A stretch of 64,000 bases of DNA from Sphingomonas sp. IBVSS2. Its GTDB lineage: Bacteria; Pseudomonadota; Alphaproteobacteria; Sphingomonadales; Sphingomonadaceae. Made by a program: the position numbers and the translations under genes. Positions 44,068 through 53,069 of the stretch are shown here, piece by piece; position 1 is the stretch's first letter, and every line of letters begins with the position of its first letter. Under the pieces are notes generated by a model. The model was not told where the DNA came from, did not search any database, and was given only the letters and a program-made list of their open reading frames with translations. The stretch lies in assembly GCF_002127225.1 (NCBI RefSeq), contig NZ_NFUR01000001.1, positions 497,592 to 561,591 on the forward strand, read 5' to 3'.

Positions 44068-44521
44068 GCGCCTCCACGCCCGCGAGCAGCGCATAGAGCG
44101 CATCGCGCGATCCGGCGCCGCGCAACTTGGCGGCGATCGCCTTGTCGCGCAGGCAGCGCGAGACGCAGGCCAGGGCCTTCAGATGGTCCGCGCCCGCGCC
44201 CACGGGCGAGAGCAGCATGAAGACGAGGTCGACGGGCAGTTCGTCCACCGCGCCGAAATCGACCGGCTTGTCCAGCCGCACGAACACGCCGCAGACGCGG
44301 CGGATCGCATCGAGCTTGCCGTGCGGAATGGCGATGCCGGCGCCGAAGCCGGTCGAGCCCAGCTTCTCGCGCTCGGAAAGGGTTTCGGAAACGGCACGCG
44401 CGTCGAGGCCATAGGCCTCGGCCGCGGTGGCCCCCAGCGCCGCGAACAGCGCCTTCTTGCTGGCAACACTCACGCCGGAGAGCACCGCCTCCGGCACGAG
44501 CAATTCAGTGATGGTCGTCAT
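44054..44521 (-). CDS. ptsN: Nitrogen PTS EIIA protein
   Basis: A 155-residue EIIA(Ntr) of the nitrogen-related phosphotransferase system, which regulates potassium uptake, carbon and nitrogen use, and stress responses through its phosphorylation state. The active His67 lies in GIAIPHGKL, the standard site, and ELPVDLVFMLLSP follows. It sits downstream of hpf, matching the hpf-ptsN pairing seen widely in proteobacteria. The phosphodonors Npr and EI(Ntr) are outside the window. Confidence 0.94.
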   Translation of the reverse strand: MTTITELLVPEAVLSGVSVASKKALFAALGATAAEAYGLDARAVSETLSEREKLGSTGFGAGIAIPHGKLDAIRRVCGVFVRLDKPVDFGAVDELPVDLVFMLLSPVGAGADHLKALACVSRCLRDKAIAAKLRGAGSRDALYALLAGVEARDAA

Positions 44522-44566
44522 CGATATTCCAGTTGAGGTCCGCCCCCCGGGGCCTGCCTTTAATAC

Positions 44567-45154
44567 TCAGGCGGCGCGATTGGGTTCCACCCATCCGATC
44601 GTCCCGTCGCCGCGCCGATAGACCATGTTATGGGCACCTGTCGCGCTATTTCGGAAAAGCAGCGCATTGGTGTTCCGCAGATCGAGCATCATCACCGCAT
44701 CCGAGACCGTGGCATCGGGCACATCGACTCGGGTCTCCGCGATGATCAGCGGCGCATCGACGGGCTCGTCCTCGTCCACCGTCTCCTGGAAAAGGGTGTA
44801 GCCGGCGTTGTTGTCATAGGCGCCGTTCTCGGCGAACGCATTGACCACGCCGTTCTGGCGGTCCTTCAGCCGGCGCGTGTAGCGGCGCAGCTGCTTGTCG
44901 ATCCGGTCGGCTGCGCCGTCGAATGCGCCATGGGCCTCCATGCCCTTGTTGGTCGCCTTGAGGACAAGGCCCTGGGTGACGTGCATCACGATGTCGCAGG
45001 TGAATCCGTTGTCGTGCGGCCCCTTGCCGAAGGTCGCCTGGGACGAGATCGCGCGCGAGAAATACTTGCCCGCAATCCCCTGGAGCCGTTCGTTGACCTG
45101 CGCCTTGAGCGCGGCGCCGGTCTCGACCTGATGCCCAGAAACCCGGATGTCCAT
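44567..45154 (-). CDS. hpf: Ribosome hibernation promoting factor, long form
   Basis: A 195-residue protein that dimerises idle ribosomes into 100S particles. The N-terminal domain (1-105) has MDIRVSGHQVETGAALKA, and the C-terminal dimerisation domain has AVMMLDLRNTNALLFRN and VYRRGDGTIGWVEP, so this is the long type that dimerises on its own. A GGAGGTG ribosome-binding site lies five bases before the ATG at 45154. It precedes ptsN by 45 bases. Confidence 0.95.
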   Translation of the reverse strand: MDIRVSGHQVETGAALKAQVNERLQGIAGKYFSRAISSQATFGKGPHDNGFTCDIVMHVTQGLVLKATNKGMEAHGAFDGAADRIDKQLRRYTRRLKDRQNGVVNAFAENGAYDNNAGYTLFQETVDEDEPVDAPLIIAETRVDVPDATVSDAVMMLDLRNTNALLFRNSATGAHNMVYRRGDGTIGWVEPNRAA

Positions 45155-45214
45155 TATTCACCTCCACTTTTTACCGAGGACCCTGGCTGGGGCGGGGTCC
45201 GAGCCGATTGACCG

Positions 45215-45228
45215 CAGGCAATTGCCTG
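45215..45228. promoter_or_regulatory. Perfect palindrome upstream of hpf
   Basis: CAGGCAATTGCCTG is a perfect 14-base palindrome in the 77-base gap between dnaQ and hpf. A weak promoter-like TTGACT on the minus strand flanks it (45235-45230). It could be an operator for hpf; this is inference from symmetry and position only. Confidence 0.3.
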
Positions 45229-45231
45229 GAG

Positions 45232-45924
45232 TCAACTGGCCGGGGCGGCGCCCCAGAGCGGATCCTCCATCTTAGAGAGAAAGGCCGCGTGGCGTTCGAG
45301 TTCCGCCGCGCTGGCGCTAAATTGGCGTGCCGGGCGTGCATGCACGCGCGACGGCGCCTCGACCATCGTCTCGCGCACCACCGGCGCGTCGACCGCCAGG
45401 CCCAGGGTGATCTGCCGCCCGCCGGTAAGCTCGACATAGACCTGGGCGAGCAGCGAAGCGTCGATCAGCGCGCCGTGCAGCGTGCGCTGGGTGAGGTCGA
45501 TGCCGTAGCGGGTGCACAGCGCATCGAGCGTGTGCTTGGCGCCCGGATGCTTGACCCGCGCGATCGCCAGCGTGTCGACCATGCGGCCCAGATCGACGAT
45601 CGGCCGGCCGCTGCGGGTCAGCTCGCCATTGATGAAGCCGAAGTCGAAATTGGCGTTGTGCGCGATCATCGGGCTGTCGCCGATGAACTCGAGCATGTCC
45701 TCGACCACATCCTCGAACAGGGGCTTGTCGGAGAGGAACACGTCCGACAGGCCGTGGACGTTGAACGCCTCGATCGGCATCGGGCGCTGGGGATTGATAT
45801 AGGCGTGGAAGGTGCGGCCGGTCATCACGCGGTTGAGCAGCTCGACGCATCCGATCTCGACCAGCCGGTCGCCACCCGAGAAGCTGAGCCCGGTGGTTTC
45901 GGTGTCGAACACGATTTCACGCAT
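45232..45924 (-). CDS. dnaQ: DNA polymerase III subunit epsilon
   Basis: A 230-residue proofreading 3'-5' exonuclease of the replicative polymerase. The DEDD family motifs are REIVFDTETTGLS (Asp7, Glu9), IAHNANFDFGFIN and LHGALIDASLLAQVY. The C-terminal tail is shorter and Ala-rich. It is the last gene of the leftward operon from the candidate origin and begins seven bases after coaE. Confidence 0.94.
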   Translation of the reverse strand: MREIVFDTETTGLSFSGGDRLVEIGCVELLNRVMTGRTFHAYINPQRPMPIEAFNVHGLSDVFLSDKPLFEDVVEDMLEFIGDSPMIAHNANFDFGFINGELTRSGRPIVDLGRMVDTLAIARVKHPGAKHTLDALCTRYGIDLTQRTLHGALIDASLLAQVYVELTGGRQITLGLAVDAPVVRETMVEAPSRVHARPARQFSASAAELERHAAFLSKMEDPLWGAAPAS

Positions 45925-45931
45925 GGGAACC

Positions 45932-46537
45932 TTATCCTCCCACGCGGCCCGCTAGGCAAGCGATGACATCACGGACCACCGCGCGCGTCTCCCCGGTCGG
46001 CACGCCGGTGGGGATGACGAAATCGGCGCGCGCGCGCTTTTCCGAGTCGGGCAGCTGGCGGGCGAGGATCGCCTCGAATCGCGCCAGGGTCATGCCCGGG
46101 CGGGCGAGCACGCGTTCGCGCTGCACTTCGGCCGGCGCCGAAACCACCGCGATCCTGTCGACATGCTCCCATCCGCCGGCTTCGAACAACAGGGGCACGT
46201 CGAGCACGACCAGCGGCGCATCGCGATTCGCCCGGAGAAAGGCCTCGCGCATCTCCGCCACGGCGGGATGGAGGATCGCCTCGAGCCGGGCAAAGGCGCC
46301 GGAATCGGCAGTCACCGCTTCGCGCAGCAACGCGCGGTCCACTCCGCGATCGCCGGTGGTGCCGGGGAACGCCGCCTCGATCGCGGCGAGCGCGGCGCCG
46401 CCCGGCCCCTGGAGCCGATGGACCGCGGCATCGGCATCGAACACCGGCACCCCGTCTTCCGCGAACATCGCCGCCACGGTCGACTTGCCCATCCCGATCG
46501 ACCCGGTAAGGCCCAGCGTGATCGGGCGGATGGTCAT
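45932..46537 (-). CDS. coaE: Dephospho-CoA kinase
   Basis: A 201-residue P-loop kinase that performs the last step of coenzyme A synthesis. The nucleotide-binding loop is LTGSIGMGKSTVA (about 9-21), followed by PVFDADAAVHRL and VVLDVPLLFEAG, typical of CoaE. Its ATG overlaps the aroE stop (ATGA). Confidence 0.95.
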   Translation of the reverse strand: MTIRPITLGLTGSIGMGKSTVAAMFAEDGVPVFDADAAVHRLQGPGGAALAAIEAAFPGTTGDRGVDRALLREAVTADSGAFARLEAILHPAVAEMREAFLRANRDAPLVVLDVPLLFEAGGWEHVDRIAVVSAPAEVQRERVLARPGMTLARFEAILARQLPDSEKRARADFVIPTGVPTGETRAVVRDVIACLAGRVGG

Positions 46538-47346
46538 GACGTCAGCAGCATCTCGCGAAGTTCGTCGTCGCGGTCGCGCGGGGGCTCGGCGCCGAAGAAC
46601 AGCTCGAAGGCGAGCGCGGCCTGGCCGACCAGCATCTCCAGCCCGTCCACGGTATCGAGTTCGCGGTCGCGCGCCTGGGCAAGCAGGCCGGTCTCGAGCG
46701 GAGCATAGACCGCGTCATAGACCACTGCGTCCGCAGGCAGCGGCGCCAGGTCGATCTCGAGCGGCGGCTGGCCGATCATGCCGAGCGCGCTCGCGTTCAC
46801 CAGCAGCGCGGCGGGGGGCAGCTTGGCGGTGAGCGGCAGCGCCTCCCCCTTGATTCCGAACCCGGAGAGCAGGGCCGCCCCCTTGAGCACATTGCGGTTG
46901 AGCAGAGTCACCCGGCCGATGCCGACCTTGGACAGTGCGAACAGGATCGCCCGCGCCGCGCCGCCCGCGCCGATCACCACCGCATGCTTGCCCTCGAGAT
47001 CGAGGCCCGCGATCGGCGCATAGAAGCCGCCGGCATCGGTGTTGGTGCCCACCAGGGCGCCATCCTCGGCGCGTACCACCGTGTTGATCGCGCCGATCGA
47101 CTGGCGGATGCCGCCGCGATCCTCGACGAATTCGAGTGCGGCCTGCTTGTGGGGCAGGGTGATGTTGCAGCCGCGCCAGTCGGGATCGGCCCTGCGCGCC
47201 TCGAAATAGCCGGCCAGCTCCTCGGGCTTCACATGCGCGCGGCGATAGTCGGCGGCGATGCCGAGCTGCGCCAGCCAGAAGCCATGGATCAGCGGCGACT
47301 TGGACTGGGCGATGGGGTCGCCGATCACTTCGGCATAGGCTGTCAT
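46534..47346 (-). CDS. aroE: Shikimate dehydrogenase
   Basis: A 270-residue NADP-dependent enzyme of aromatic amino acid synthesis. The shikimate-binding segment is SKSPLIHGFWL with CNITLPHKQ, and the nucleotide loop is VVIGAGGAARAILF. NTDAGGFYAP and DAVYAPLET are further conserved blocks. The ATG at 47346 overlaps the maf stop by four bases. Confidence 0.95.
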   Translation of the reverse strand: MTAYAEVIGDPIAQSKSPLIHGFWLAQLGIAADYRRAHVKPEELAGYFEARRADPDWRGCNITLPHKQAALEFVEDRGGIRQSIGAINTVVRAEDGALVGTNTDAGGFYAPIAGLDLEGKHAVVIGAGGAARAILFALSKVGIGRVTLLNRNVLKGAALLSGFGIKGEALPLTAKLPPAALLVNASALGMIGQPPLEIDLAPLPADAVVYDAVYAPLETGLLAQARDRELDTVDGLEMLVGQAALAFELFFGAEPPRDRDDELREMLLTS

Positions 47347-47939
47347 GACGTCATGATTCCCCGGGTGCGCAGATAGTCGAGGATCGGCAGCAGCGGCATG
47401 CCGAGGATGGTGAACTGGCTGCCCTCGGTCCGGCTGAACAGCTGGACGCCGGGACCCTCGATCCGGAAGCAGCCGACGCAGCCGGCGATCGCCGGCCATT
47501 CCAGGTCGAGATACTCCTGGATGAACCGCTCCGAGAGCGGACGGACATGCAGCCTGGCCCGGTCGACATGGCGCCACACCGCGCGGCCGCCCTCCGCGAT
47601 CACCGCGGCGCTGTGGATATCATGCGTCTTGCCCGACATGCGGCGCAGGTGATCCGCCGCCTGCTCCCGGCTTTCGGGCTTGTCGAGCAGCGCGCCGTCG
47701 TCGAGCGCGACCAGCGAATCGCCGCCCAGCACGAGCGCGCCCGGCACGAGGCCGGAGACCTTGAGTGCCTTCAGCTCGGCCAGCGCATCGGCCAGGTCAC
47801 GCGGGGAAATGCCGCCGGCGACCAGCGATTCCTTGGCCGAAGCTTCGTCCACCTGTGCCGTCACGGCTTCATGCGGCACGCCGGCATCGTTGAGCATGGC
47901 GCGGCGCGAGGCGCTTTGCGAGGCGAGCACCAGCTTCAT
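47343..47939 (-). CDS. maf: Maf-like nucleotide pyrophosphatase
   Basis: A 198-residue protein of the Maf family, which hydrolyses non-canonical or excess nucleoside triphosphates to monophosphates. The characteristic start KLVLASQSASRRAML and the GALVLGGDSLVAL and KPESREQAADHLRRMSG segments are present. Its ATG overlaps the upstream gene's stop (ATGA at 47939-47936). Confidence 0.93.
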   Translation of the reverse strand: MKLVLASQSASRRAMLNDAGVPHEAVTAQVDEASAKESLVAGGISPRDLADALAELKALKVSGLVPGALVLGGDSLVALDDGALLDKPESREQAADHLRRMSGKTHDIHSAAVIAEGGRAVWRHVDRARLHVRPLSERFIQEYLDLEWPAIAGCVGCFRIEGPGVQLFSRTEGSQFTILGMPLLPILDYLRTRGIMTS

Positions 47940-48757
47940 GATCTTCCCTTCTCGAGCGTCCGTTCGTTGCACAGCTGGATGATCGCCGCGGCGGTCTCCT
48001 CGATCGAGCGGCGCGTCACGTCGATCACCGGCCAGCCATTGTCGGCGAACATCCGCCGGGCATAAGCGACTTCGCGCGATACCGAGTCCTGGTCGACATA
48101 GCTCGTCTCGGGCGCCTGGTTCAGCGAGAGCAGCCGGTTGCGGCGGATCTGGATCAGCCGGTCGGCACTGGTGGTGAGGCCGACGATCAGCGGATGCTTG
48201 AGGTCGAACAGCTCCGGCGGCGGCGGCGATTCGACCACGATCGGGATATTGGCGGTCTTGTACCCCCGGTTCGCCAGATAGATCGACGTCGGCGTCTTGG
48301 ACGAACGGGAGACGCCGGCCAGCAGGATGTCGGCTTCCTCCCAATCCTCGGCGAGCAGCCCGTCATCGTGCGCAATGGTGAACTGGATCGCGTCGACGCG
48401 CGCGAAATAGGCGGCATCCAGGGTGTGTTGCCGCCCCGGCCGCGCCTTGGCTTCCTGGCCGAGCAAGTTGGAGAGCGCATGGTTGACCGGATCGAGCGGC
48501 GCGATCGCCGGCAATCCCATCGCCCGGCAGCGGCTCTCCAGCGTGCGGCGGATCTCGGGATTCACCAGCGTGTAGAGCACCAGCCCCGGGTTCTGCGCGA
48601 TCTCCTGCAGGATCCGCTCGAGATGCGCTTCGCTGCGCACCATCGGCCAGAAATGCCGCAGCGTCTCCACGTCGTCATATTGGGCCAGCGCCGCCTTGGC
48701 GATGTTCTCCAGCGTCTCGCCGGTGGAATCGGAAAGGAGGTGGAGGTGGAGACGCAT
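47936..48757 (-). CDS. Kinase/pyrophosphorylase (DUF299; PPDK regulatory protein-like)
   Basis: A 273-residue bifunctional regulator of the family that phosphorylates and dephosphorylates pyruvate phosphate dikinase or PEP synthase. The start RLHLHLLSDSTGETLE and the P-loop-like GVSRSSKTPTSIYLANRGYK are diagnostic. It is the first gene of an overlapped leftward operon (maf, aroE, coaE, dnaQ). In other alphaproteobacteria a homologue (RP001 in Rickettsia) flanks the chromosome origin opposite hemE, as here. The ATG at 48757 is the first before the conserved start. Confidence 0.94.
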   Translation of the reverse strand: MRLHLHLLSDSTGETLENIAKAALAQYDDVETLRHFWPMVRSEAHLERILQEIAQNPGLVLYTLVNPEIRRTLESRCRAMGLPAIAPLDPVNHALSNLLGQEAKARPGRQHTLDAAYFARVDAIQFTIAHDDGLLAEDWEEADILLAGVSRSSKTPTSIYLANRGYKTANIPIVVESPPPPELFDLKHPLIVGLTTSADRLIQIRRNRLLSLNQAPETSYVDQDSVSREVAYARRMFADNGWPVIDVTRRSIEETAAAIIQLCNERTLEKGRS

Positions 48758-49060
48758 CAGGCCGTGAGTGAATCTGTGGAGAACATGCCTCACAGCCACT
48801 AGCGCAACCGGGCGCACGAACCAATCGGCTCCGTTCGACGACTCCCGCTGGTGATTCGTCCACATGCCCGTCCCCAGCTTGTGATTCCGATCCACAGCCT
48901 GTTGAAAACGGGGACGGCGCCGGCGAATCCGGAGACTCCCGAGGGGCCGCCGGAGTCAATCTGTTGGCAAGTCGCGGACGAATGCATAAGCCCCGGTTTC
49001 CACGCGCCAACAGACTCCAACAATTCCTAGATTCTCTTTTAATAGTTTTAGGACCGAGGC
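48758..49060. other. Candidate chromosomal replication origin (oriC)
   Basis: About 300 non-coding bases between the divergent kinase/pyrophosphorylase and hemE genes, the position of the Caulobacter and Rickettsia origins. DnaA-box-like sites: 48775-48783 (reverse complement TTCTCCACA, one mismatch to TTATCCACA), 48856-48864 (TCGTCCACA) and 48888-48896 (CGATCCACA). An AT-rich stretch, about 49019-49052, with ATTCTCTTTTAATAG, could be the unwinding element. A 9-bp inverted repeat (48960-48968 and 49006-49014) and nine GANTC sites lie in the same region. Genes on both sides point away from it. Confidence 0.7.
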
Positions 49061-49085
49061 CCTGATCGTCCCCCGAACCAAGCCG

Positions 49086-50087
49086 TTGCTCGAGACGCTG
49101 AAGGGCGTTCGACAGGAAGTGCCGCCCGTGTGGCTGATGCGCCAGGCCGGCCGCTATCTGCCCGAATATCGCGCGCTGCGGGCCGAGAAGGGCGGGTTCC
49201 TCGAACTGGCGCTCGACCCACAGGCCGCCGCCGAGATCACGCTCCAGCCGATCCGCCGCTTCGGCATGGACGGCGCGATCCTGTTCTCCGACATATTGAT
49301 GGTGCCGATGGCGCTGGGCCAGAAACTCTGGTTCGAAACCGGCGAGGGACCCCGGCTGGCACCGACCGTGACGTCGCGCGGTATCCTGGATGCCCTTGAA
49401 TCGCGTCCTGAAGCCCTGCAGCCGGTGTACGAGACCGTCCGGCAGGTACGGACCACCCTCGACCCCCGAGTGACCTTCCTGGGCTTCGCAGGCAGCCCCT
49501 GGACCGTCGCCACCTATATGATCGCCGGGCAGGGAAGCCGCGAGCAGGCGGAGGCACGCCGGCTGGCCTATGCGGATCCCGGACTCATGCAGGCGCTGGT
49601 CGATCGCATCGCGGACTGCACGATCGACTATCTGAACGCCCAGATCGATGCCGGCGTGGAAGCGGTGCAGCTGTTCGACAGCTGGGCCGGCAGCCTCTCG
49701 CCCGAGCAGTTCGAACGCTGGGTGATCGCCCCCACTGCCCGCATTGCCGCCGCGGTGAAGGGCCGGGCGCCGGTGATCGGCTTCCCCAAGGGCGCCGGCG
49801 GCAAGCTTCCCGCCTATGCCCGCGAGGCCGGCGTCGATGCGATCGGACTCGACGAGACGGTCGACCCCGCCTGGGCGGACCGGGTGCTGCCCGAGAATCT
49901 CCCGGTGCAGGGCAATCTCGATCCGCTGGCGCTGATCGCCGGCGGCGAGACGCTCGATCGCGCGGTCGAGCGGATCCTTTCGGCCTTTCCAAGCCGTCCG
50001 CATGTGTTCAATCTCGGGCACGGCATCCAGCAGGACACGCCGATCGCGCATGTCGAGCGGCTGCTGGCACGGATCAGGAGGGGTTGA
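49086..50087 (+). CDS. hemE: Uroporphyrinogen decarboxylase
   Basis: Converts uroporphyrinogen III to coproporphyrinogen III in heme synthesis. The signature PPVWLMRQAGRYLPEYR is at about residues 13-29, and GFAGSPWTVATYMI follows near 140. The length (333 residues) is normal. The start is unusual: the only common-type codon is TTG at 49086, with no good ribosome-binding site before it; a CTG at 49062 would add eight residues (ending TKP) and has purine-rich AGGACCGAGG just upstream. The gene flanks the candidate origin and precedes hemJ. Confidence 0.94.
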   Translation: MLETLKGVRQEVPPVWLMRQAGRYLPEYRALRAEKGGFLELALDPQAAAEITLQPIRRFGMDGAILFSDILMVPMALGQKLWFETGEGPRLAPTVTSRGILDALESRPEALQPVYETVRQVRTTLDPRVTFLGFAGSPWTVATYMIAGQGSREQAEARRLAYADPGLMQALVDRIADCTIDYLNAQIDAGVEAVQLFDSWAGSLSPEQFERWVIAPTARIAAAVKGRAPVIGFPKGAGGKLPAYAREAGVDAIGLDETVDPAWADRVLPENLPVQGNLDPLALIAGGETLDRAVERILSAFPSRPHVFNLGHGIQQDTPIAHVERLLARIRRG

Positions 50088-50112
50088 TGGCAGCCCGCGA
50101 GCGGAGGCGCGC

Positions 50113-50565
50113 ATGACTGGATTCCTGGGCGGGGCCTATCTCTGGGTCAAGGCGTTCCACATCATCTTCGTGATCTTCTGGATGGCCGGCCTGTTCCTGC
50201 TGCCGCGCTATCTCGTCCATCACCAGGAAGCGCTGGGCACGCCGGAAGCCGCCGCCTGGGCGAAGCGCGAGGCGCTGCTCCGCCGCATGATCCTTACGCC
50301 GTCGATCCTGGTCGTATGGCTGCTCGGCCTGGCCCTTGCCGCCAATCTCGGGCTGTTCGAAGGGGGTGCTGGGCTCGGCTGGCTGCATGCCAAGCTGTTG
50401 ATCGTGTTGCTGCTTTCCGGATTCCACGGCTGGGCCGTCAGCTATTCCCGCAAGCTCGCCGGCGGCCATGGGTCGATCCCGGCGCGGCGGCTGCGCATGC
50501 TGGGCGAATTGCCCGCCCTGGCGGTGATCCTGATCGTCGTCCTGGCGGTGGTGAAGCCTTTCTGA
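50113..50565 (+). CDS. hemJ: Protoporphyrinogen oxidase HemJ (CopD-like family)
   Basis: A 150-residue membrane protein with four helices that oxidises protoporphyrinogen IX. Conserved features are AFHIIFVIFWMAGLFLLPR with the essential His16, MILTPSILVVWLLGLAL, and LHAKLLIVLLLSGFHGW. It follows hemE by 25 bases, consistent with a heme operon, the usual arrangement in alphaproteobacteria. The ATG at 50113 starts just before the first helix. Confidence 0.92.
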   Translation: MTGFLGGAYLWVKAFHIIFVIFWMAGLFLLPRYLVHHQEALGTPEAAAWAKREALLRRMILTPSILVVWLLGLALAANLGLFEGGAGLGWLHAKLLIVLLLSGFHGWAVSYSRKLAGGHGSIPARRLRMLGELPALAVILIVVLAVVKPF

Positions 50566-50652
50566 CCGCTAACGTAACATAATTGCGCCAGGCTTCCGTC
50601 TCTCGCAAGATGAGGCTTGCCGCAAAAGCGTGATGCAGACCGCCGAGACCGG

Positions 50653-50681
50653 TTGACTTGGCCTTGGGCCATACCTAATTC
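50653..50681 (+). promoter_or_regulatory. Sigma-70-type promoter for rho
   Basis: TTGACT (50653-50658) and TAATTC (50676-50681) are separated by exactly 17 bases, the best promoter match noticed in the window. Transcription would start near 50688, leaving a 5' leader of about 105 bases before the rho ATG, a length that could carry autoregulatory termination. Confidence 0.6.
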
Positions 50682-50793
50682 GGCGTTGTGGTCCGGGTCA
50701 CCGGGTCATCCCTCCTCCAAGCATCGTTATTCGCGCGCGACCGTACCGCCGACCGACGCTCCCTCCCAAGCAATCCAGGCATCCGGACTCCCA

Positions 50794-52050
<1,257 letters not shown>

Positions 52051-52059
52051 TCGTCCGAA

Positions 52060-52080
52060 CCCCTCCTTTCCAGGGAGGGG
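52060..52080. repeat. CCCCTCC hairpin element
   Basis: CCCCTCC (52060-52066) and GGAGGGG (52074-52080) form a 7-bp stem with loop TTTCCAG just after rho. It resembles the elements at 9416-9436 and 39527-39542. Confidence 0.5.
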
Positions 52081-52096
52081 CCATGGCGGGAAAGCG

Positions 52097-52129
52097 AAAG
52101 GCCGGGCACGATGCCCGGCCTTTTCTTTT
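52097..52129 (+). terminator. Intrinsic terminator after rho
   Basis: A perfect 12-bp stem, AAAGGCCGGGCA (52097-52108) with TGCCCGGCCTTT (52112-52123) and a CGA loop, running into TTTTCTTTT. It ends rho transcription and isolates the TerC-like gene. It could also work weakly on the other strand, because A residues begin the stem. Confidence 0.9.
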
Positions 52130-52154
52130 GCCCGCGTCACGCTAGGGCTTAGCG

Positions 52155-52856
52155 ATGCTCGACTTGCTTCTCAGCGCCGCCACGGCCGGTATGGGTTCTC
52201 CGCTCGATATCTGGAACCATATCGTCGCCGACTTCTCGAATCTCGGCGATCCGTCGGCGCTCGCCGCCTTCGGTTCGGTGCTGATGATCGACCTGGTGCT
52301 GGCCGGCGACAATGCGATCGTTGTCGGCGCGCTCGCCGCGGGGCTGCCGGCGGACCAGCGCAAGAAGGTGATCCTGATCGGCATCGGTGCCGCGCTCCTG
52401 CTGCGTATCCTCTTCGCGCTGATCGTCAGCTGGCTGATGGGGATCGTCGGGCTGATCTTCGCGGGCGGCCTGTTGCTGCTCTGGGTAAGCTGGAAGTTCT
52501 GGCGTGAGATCCGCGAGGGCGGGCCGCATGCCGACGAGGTCGAATCCGGCCTGAAGCCGGCCAGGAGCTTCGCCGCCGCCGCCTGGGCGGTCGCCGTGGC
52601 CGATGTCTCGATGAGCCTCGACAACGTCCTCGCCGTGGCCGGTGCCGCGCGCGAGCATCCCGGCATCCTGGTCGTCGGCCTGCTGCTCTCGGTAGCGCTG
52701 ATGGGGATCGCCGCGAACCTGATCGCCAAGCTGATCAACCGCTATCCGTGGATCGCCTATCTCGGCCTTGTCGTGATCGTCTTCGTCGCCTTCCGGATGA
52801 TCTACGAAGGCTGGGTGGGCACGCACGGCACGCCGGGGATCGCCAGCTTCTTCTGA
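52155..52856 (+). CDS. TerC-family membrane protein
   Basis: A 233-residue protein with about seven helices. The signature IDLVLAGDNAIVVGALAAGL (about residues 47-66) and the second half's AVAVADVSMSLDNVLAVAG contain the conserved acidic residues of TerC/YjbE-type metal exporters. These proteins are implicated in manganese efflux or metalation of exported enzymes. The start at 52155 comes shortly after the rho terminator. No yybP-ykoY riboswitch fits in the 26 bases available. Confidence 0.88.
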   Translation: MLDLLLSAATAGMGSPLDIWNHIVADFSNLGDPSALAAFGSVLMIDLVLAGDNAIVVGALAAGLPADQRKKVILIGIGAALLLRILFALIVSWLMGIVGLIFAGGLLLLWVSWKFWREIREGGPHADEVESGLKPARSFAAAAWAVAVADVSMSLDNVLAVAGAAREHPGILVVGLLLSVALMGIAANLIAKLINRYPWIAYLGLVVIVFVAFRMIYEGWVGTHGTPGIASFF

Positions 52857-52868
52857 GGAACGGGCCGG

Positions 52869-53069
52869 ATGCCCTTGCAATGGCGCTGGGCATTGCTGCT
52901 GGTGGTCGTGGCCATGGCGATGGTGTCGCGTGTCGCTGCATTCCCGATCGGAAAGGGGAGGGCCGGCCAGGCGCGCATTGCCGAAGCGGCCTCCTGCATT
53001 CGAAGCCGATGTGCCGAGGCAATCGCCAATGGCGCGCCTCGGCACATGCATTTCAGTTTCCTAGGATAG
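52869..53069 (+). CDS. Possible small secreted peptide
   Basis: A 66-residue open frame starting 12 bases after the TerC-like gene. Residues 1-24 form a hydrophobic leader (WALLLVVVAMAMVSRVAA). The rest is short and basic, and the last third covers a long perfect hairpin (53009-53047), which favours non-coding DNA. I do not recognise it. It could be a real exported peptide cotranscribed with the TerC-like gene or a chance frame. Confidence 0.3.
   Translation: MPLQWRWALLLVVVAMAMVSRVAAFPIGKGRAGQARIAEAASCIRSRCAEAIANGAPRHMHFSFLG
53009..53047. terminator. Long perfect hairpin between convergent genes
   Basis: ATGTGCCGAGGC (53009-53020) pairs exactly with GCCTCGGCACAT (53036-53047); an inner CGCC-AAT-GGCG stem sits in the loop. 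It lies between the rightward TerC-like gene and the leftward dienelactone-hydrolase-like gene and could end both transcripts, though only short T-runs follow. Confidence 0.5.

Noticed and set aside
48997..49005. Fourth DnaA box (GTTTCCACG)
   Set aside because: Three mismatches to TTATCCACA; not distinguishable from chance.
49030..49053. CtrA site (TTAA-N7-TTAA) in the origin AT-rich patch
   Set aside because: Only the first TTAA half-site is present at the right spacing; the second half reads AGGA.
52131..52154. yybP-ykoY manganese riboswitch before the TerC-like gene
   Set aside because: Only about 25 bases separate the rho terminator from the start codon, too short for the aptamer.
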